A stretch of DNA of 64,000 nucleotides from Natrinema sp. CBA1119 (GTDB lineage: Archaea > Halobacteriota > Halobacteria > Halobacteriales > Natrialbaceae), in the NCBI RefSeq assembly GCF_002572525.1, contig NZ_PDBS01000001.1, forward strand, positions 558,001-622,000, in the 5' to 3' direction. The notes under the pieces are model-generated. The model was given only the letters and a program-made list of their open reading frames with translations. It was not told the origin of the DNA and searched no databases. A program made the translations under genes and the position numbers. This document shows, in pieces, positions 61,799-64,000 of the stretch. Each line of letters opens with the position of its first letter. Positions within the stretch are counted from its first letter, which is position 1.

Positions 61799-63781
61799 TC
61801 AGTTTCCAGCCGGAGACGGCGTACAGAACGTTACATCACCGTTCGTGTAGACCGTCCCCTGATCCGGACGGCAGAGTTGCGCTCGAGAGGGGTTCATTAT
61901 CTGCGCGTTCCCGTTGGCGTCCGGGAAGAACACCGCGTCGGTCGATTGCTCCGTTCGGTAGACCGTGTAGCTGTGATTCGTTGCACCGCCTTCAGGAACC
62001 GTCGCGGTCGTCGTCGATGGATAGGCACCAGTCCGATCGATCAGCGTCTGATACGGGTGGTCAGTGTGAAGTTGCTGATCCCTCCGAATTTCATCACCCG
62101 AGGGTGAGCCAGTCAGTTCGCCGATCGCCTGGGCCGCGGCGAGTTCCGTCTGGTCGTACGCGAGGCGCTCGTGGTGATCCGAGAAAACCGGGTTGTCGGC
62201 GTTGCTCCCGGGAGCGAGGACCATCGCGCCGGGAAAAACGAGCGAGAACAGGATCAACACGGTGACGGCGAGTGCCGGCGTCAGGCTCCCCCGAAGCGTC
62301 TGCAGTCCGATCGCACCGAGGATGGCCATCGGCGCGTAGAGGAACGCGAACCAGCGCGTGGGGATGAAGTTCCGGATGCCGAACATCGGCAATCCGAGGA
62401 CGAACACGAGCATGAACGCCGCCGCAAGCAGGAGGGTGAACACCGACTGTTCGGCGCGTCGCCTGTGGACAACGTACAGACAGCCGACGAACGTTACTCC
62501 GAGCAAGAGTAGGAAGCCGAGCGCGTCCACGTAGGGAACCACCTGATCGATCAGCGACGGTGCGGCCTCGGCCCCTGCCTCACCGCCGTCGGACGAGGAC
62601 GCGCTCGCGATATTGAGGAAGCCGGCGCTCTCCTCGAGTGTCTGTGAGAAGTAGCTCAGAACCGTGGCCAGGAACGACTCCTGTCGGTACGGCGTGAGCG
62701 ACCAGACGAAGATCGTCAGCCCCAGATTGAAGACGACGAGCCCGACGAGGTTGACCGGTTTCTTCGTCCGGAAGACGCTCGTATCGAGCCGCGTCAGCCC
62801 CAGCGGACCGATCACGAACACGACCTGTGCGAGAAACGCCGCGAGCAGCAAGACGAGCATGATGAACGTCGACACCTGGTGCGTGAGGATGACGGCGACG
62901 CTCATCAGGAGGAGGAGGGAGAAGTCCCGGATCGTGTACTCGATCCGCATCACCCGGATCAGCGCGTACAGCATCCCGAGGAAGAAGACCAAGCCCAGAC
63001 TCGTCGGGATGATATGCATTCCCCACCTCGCGACGTGACTCGAGAACGCGTAGAGCGCCGTCGCCAGCACCGCCCACCGCACCGGGACGAGCAGGTTCGT
63101 CGTCGAGTAGACGAGCAGGGCTGCCAGGGGCATCACGATTCCGACGGAGAGGTACAACGCGGCGCGAATCGGAACGTCGTACAGCAGTGACGAGGTGGCC
63201 ACCAGCAGGTGGTAGAACGGCGATCCGTAGTGTTTGTCGTGAGAGATCGCGCTCAGGGACTCCTCCGTTAGAATCGCGTCGACGAACCCCTGGTGCGTCC
63301 AGATATCGATCCCGACGTACCCCGGCGTCGCGTACAGTGCGGTAAACCGGAAGACGAACGCGAAGCAGACGATCTGAAACACCAGCAGTCCGGGATGGAG
63401 GTCGCGGTCGCTCGCGAAGAGGACCTGGCCGATAACGAGCGTCCCGACGACGCTCGCCAGTCCGAAGAAGAGGAGGGTTCGCTCCCCCTGTATGACAGTG
63501 AGCGTCACGAGCGCGGCGAGTCCGACCAGCACGACACTCGGGAGCGCCATCGTCACCGCGGACGGGAGGGTCGGGAACGTCTGCGCGTCGTCCCGCTGCT
63601 GGTACAAGGAGAGAAGATACAGCGCACACGCGGTTCCGAGTACCAGCGGGACGGTATTGATGTACAGCTGCGACGTGAGGAATCGGAGCGGGAACAGCAG
63701 CGCTGCGAACAGGAACCCAGCGATCGCCGCGAGCGTGTCGAGTCGCAGCGGCCGCAGTTCCGACAACGAGCTAAACTTCAT
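61799..63781 (-). CDS. Large multi-pass membrane protein, GT-C glycosyltransferase-like
   Basis: A 660-residue protein. About 13 transmembrane helices fill residues 15-500, followed by a soluble C-terminal domain (about 530-660) on the outside. The first long external loop, ALYATPGYVGIDIWTHQGFVDAILTEESLSAISHDKHYGSPFYHLLVA (near 145-192), has the acidic residues and placement of the catalytic loop of GT-C enzymes that use polyprenyl-phosphate sugars. Similar haloarchaeal proteins are annotated as dolichyl-phosphate-mannose or STT3-like. The start at MKFSSLSELRP (63781) was chosen. It overlaps the end of the next glycosyltransferase gene by 11 bases, so they form an operon. Acceptor unknown. 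Confidence 0.82.
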   Translation of the reverse strand: MKFSSLSELRPLRLDTLAAIAGFLFAALLFPLRFLTSQLYINTVPLVLGTACALYLLSLYQQRDDAQTFPTLPSAVTMALPSVVLVGLAALVTLTVIQGERTLLFFGLASVVGTLVIGQVLFASDRDLHPGLLVFQIVCFAFVFRFTALYATPGYVGIDIWTHQGFVDAILTEESLSAISHDKHYGSPFYHLLVATSSLLYDVPIRAALYLSVGIVMPLAALLVYSTTNLLVPVRWAVLATALYAFSSHVARWGMHIIPTSLGLVFFLGMLYALIRVMRIEYTIRDFSLLLLMSVAVILTHQVSTFIMLVLLLAAFLAQVVFVIGPLGLTRLDTSVFRTKKPVNLVGLVVFNLGLTIFVWSLTPYRQESFLATVLSYFSQTLEESAGFLNIASASSSDGGEAGAEAAPSLIDQVVPYVDALGFLLLLGVTFVGCLYVVHRRRAEQSVFTLLLAAAFMLVFVLGLPMFGIRNFIPTRWFAFLYAPMAILGAIGLQTLRGSLTPALAVTVLILFSLVFPGAMVLAPGSNADNPVFSDHHERLAYDQTELAAAQAIGELTGSPSGDEIRRDQQLHTDHPYQTLIDRTGAYPSTTTATVPEGGATNHSYTVYRTEQSTDAVFFPDANGNAQIMNPSRAQLCRPDQGTVYTNGDVTFCTPSPAGN

Positions 63782-64000
63782 GACTGACCCCCGCTCGATG
63801 GGTCGTCCCGGTCGGCCGCTCGAGGACGCGACGATACACGTCGAGGAGCTGGTCGCCCATCGCCTCGAGCCCGAGCCCGTCGATCGCGTCGCGCCCGTTC
63901 GACCGACGAGCGCCGTCGAGGACGCGCTCGAGGCCGGCGGCGAGTTCGTCGTCGGTCGTCCCCACGACGCAGTCATCGACGTCGCCGATCGTCTCGCGGA
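63771..64000 (-). CDS. Glycosyltransferase family 4-type protein, C-terminal part
   Basis: The gene continues beyond the window edge; only the last 75 or so residues are seen. The visible part reads RETIGDVDDCVVGTTDDELAAGLERVLDG and on to the end (GTTHRAGVSHEV), with the helical tail of GT-B (family 1/4) enzymes, in which the domain swaps back after the second Rossmann fold. Its stop overlaps the start of the GT-C-like gene by 11 bases. The call rests on tail pattern and neighbourhood only. Confidence 0.6.
   Translation of the reverse strand, partial: RETIGDVDDCVVGTTDDELAAGLERVLDGARRSNGRDAIDGLGLEAMGDQLLDVYRRVLERPTGTTHRAGVSHEV

Overview
The window is a stretch of haloarchaeal chromosome. The evidence is high GC coding sequence, very acidic predicted proteins, A/T-rich TATA-like boxes about 25-30 bases before many start codons (leaderless genes), Tat-type lipoproteins, haloarchaea-restricted domains (HalOD1, HTH-10/bat type, DUF7344-like, DUF1616), an archaeal FEN1, a mevalonate-pathway decarboxylase and a tRNA-Gln with a bulge-helix-bulge intron. 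The overall look is of the Natrialbaceae (Natrinema/Haloterrigena-like), but the genus is an inference.

Layout. 0.3-3.2 kb: RND/MMPL exporter. 3.8-5.4 kb: divergent pair of a small acidic protein and a sulfatase-like hydrolase. 5.5-8.6 kb: DrrAB-type ABC exporter behind a palindromic operator, a membrane protein and an acetyltransferase whose stop codon lies in a small inserted repeat. 8.8-19.2 kb: housekeeping block (rhodanese lipoprotein, FEN1, HalOD1 protein, Lrp/AsnC regulator, phosphomevalonate decarboxylase, coiled-coil protein, endonuclease III, NAD-kinase-like protein, M28 peptidase, polyprenyl diphosphate synthase). 19.3-21.1 kb: small membrane proteins of the kind found near haem-copper oxidase genes, plus two microproteins read here directly from the sequence. 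21.1-25.5 kb: methylmalonyl-CoA mutase large subunit, CBS-ParB-like protein, DHH phosphoesterase. 25.5-36.0 kb: one long minus-strand nuo operon, nuoA-B-CD-H-I-J1-J2-K-L-M-N, without NuoE/F/G. 36.3-40.9 kb: purK-purE, a repeat-built Tat lipoprotein, ribH and an aminotransferase.

41.0-42.1 kb holds the most unusual structure: a multi-zinc HNH nuclease gene, then three exactly 65-base tandem units, each starting with the first 12 bases of tRNA-Gln and each able to fold into a hairpin whose apical stem co-varies between units, then the intron-containing tRNA-Gln in the same 65-base register.

42.3-64.0 kb is largely a cell-surface glycan/exoprotein region: phosphosugar mutase, phosphodiesterase, HTH-10 regulator, exported beta-helix protein, flippase, two Tat-lipoprotein polysaccharide deacetylases, family 2 glycosyltransferase, exported desuccinylase-like protein with a PKD-like domain, asparagine-synthase-like enzyme without its glutaminase cysteine, two membrane-linked DUF7344-like regulators, a DUF1616 protein, a YdjM-like membrane protein, a large GT-C-like protein and the end of another glycosyltransferase. 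Together they suggest synthesis, flipping, modification and export of a surface polysaccharide or N-glycan. A family of 82-base palindromic MITE-like elements and IS200/IS605-like end relics are scattered through the window.
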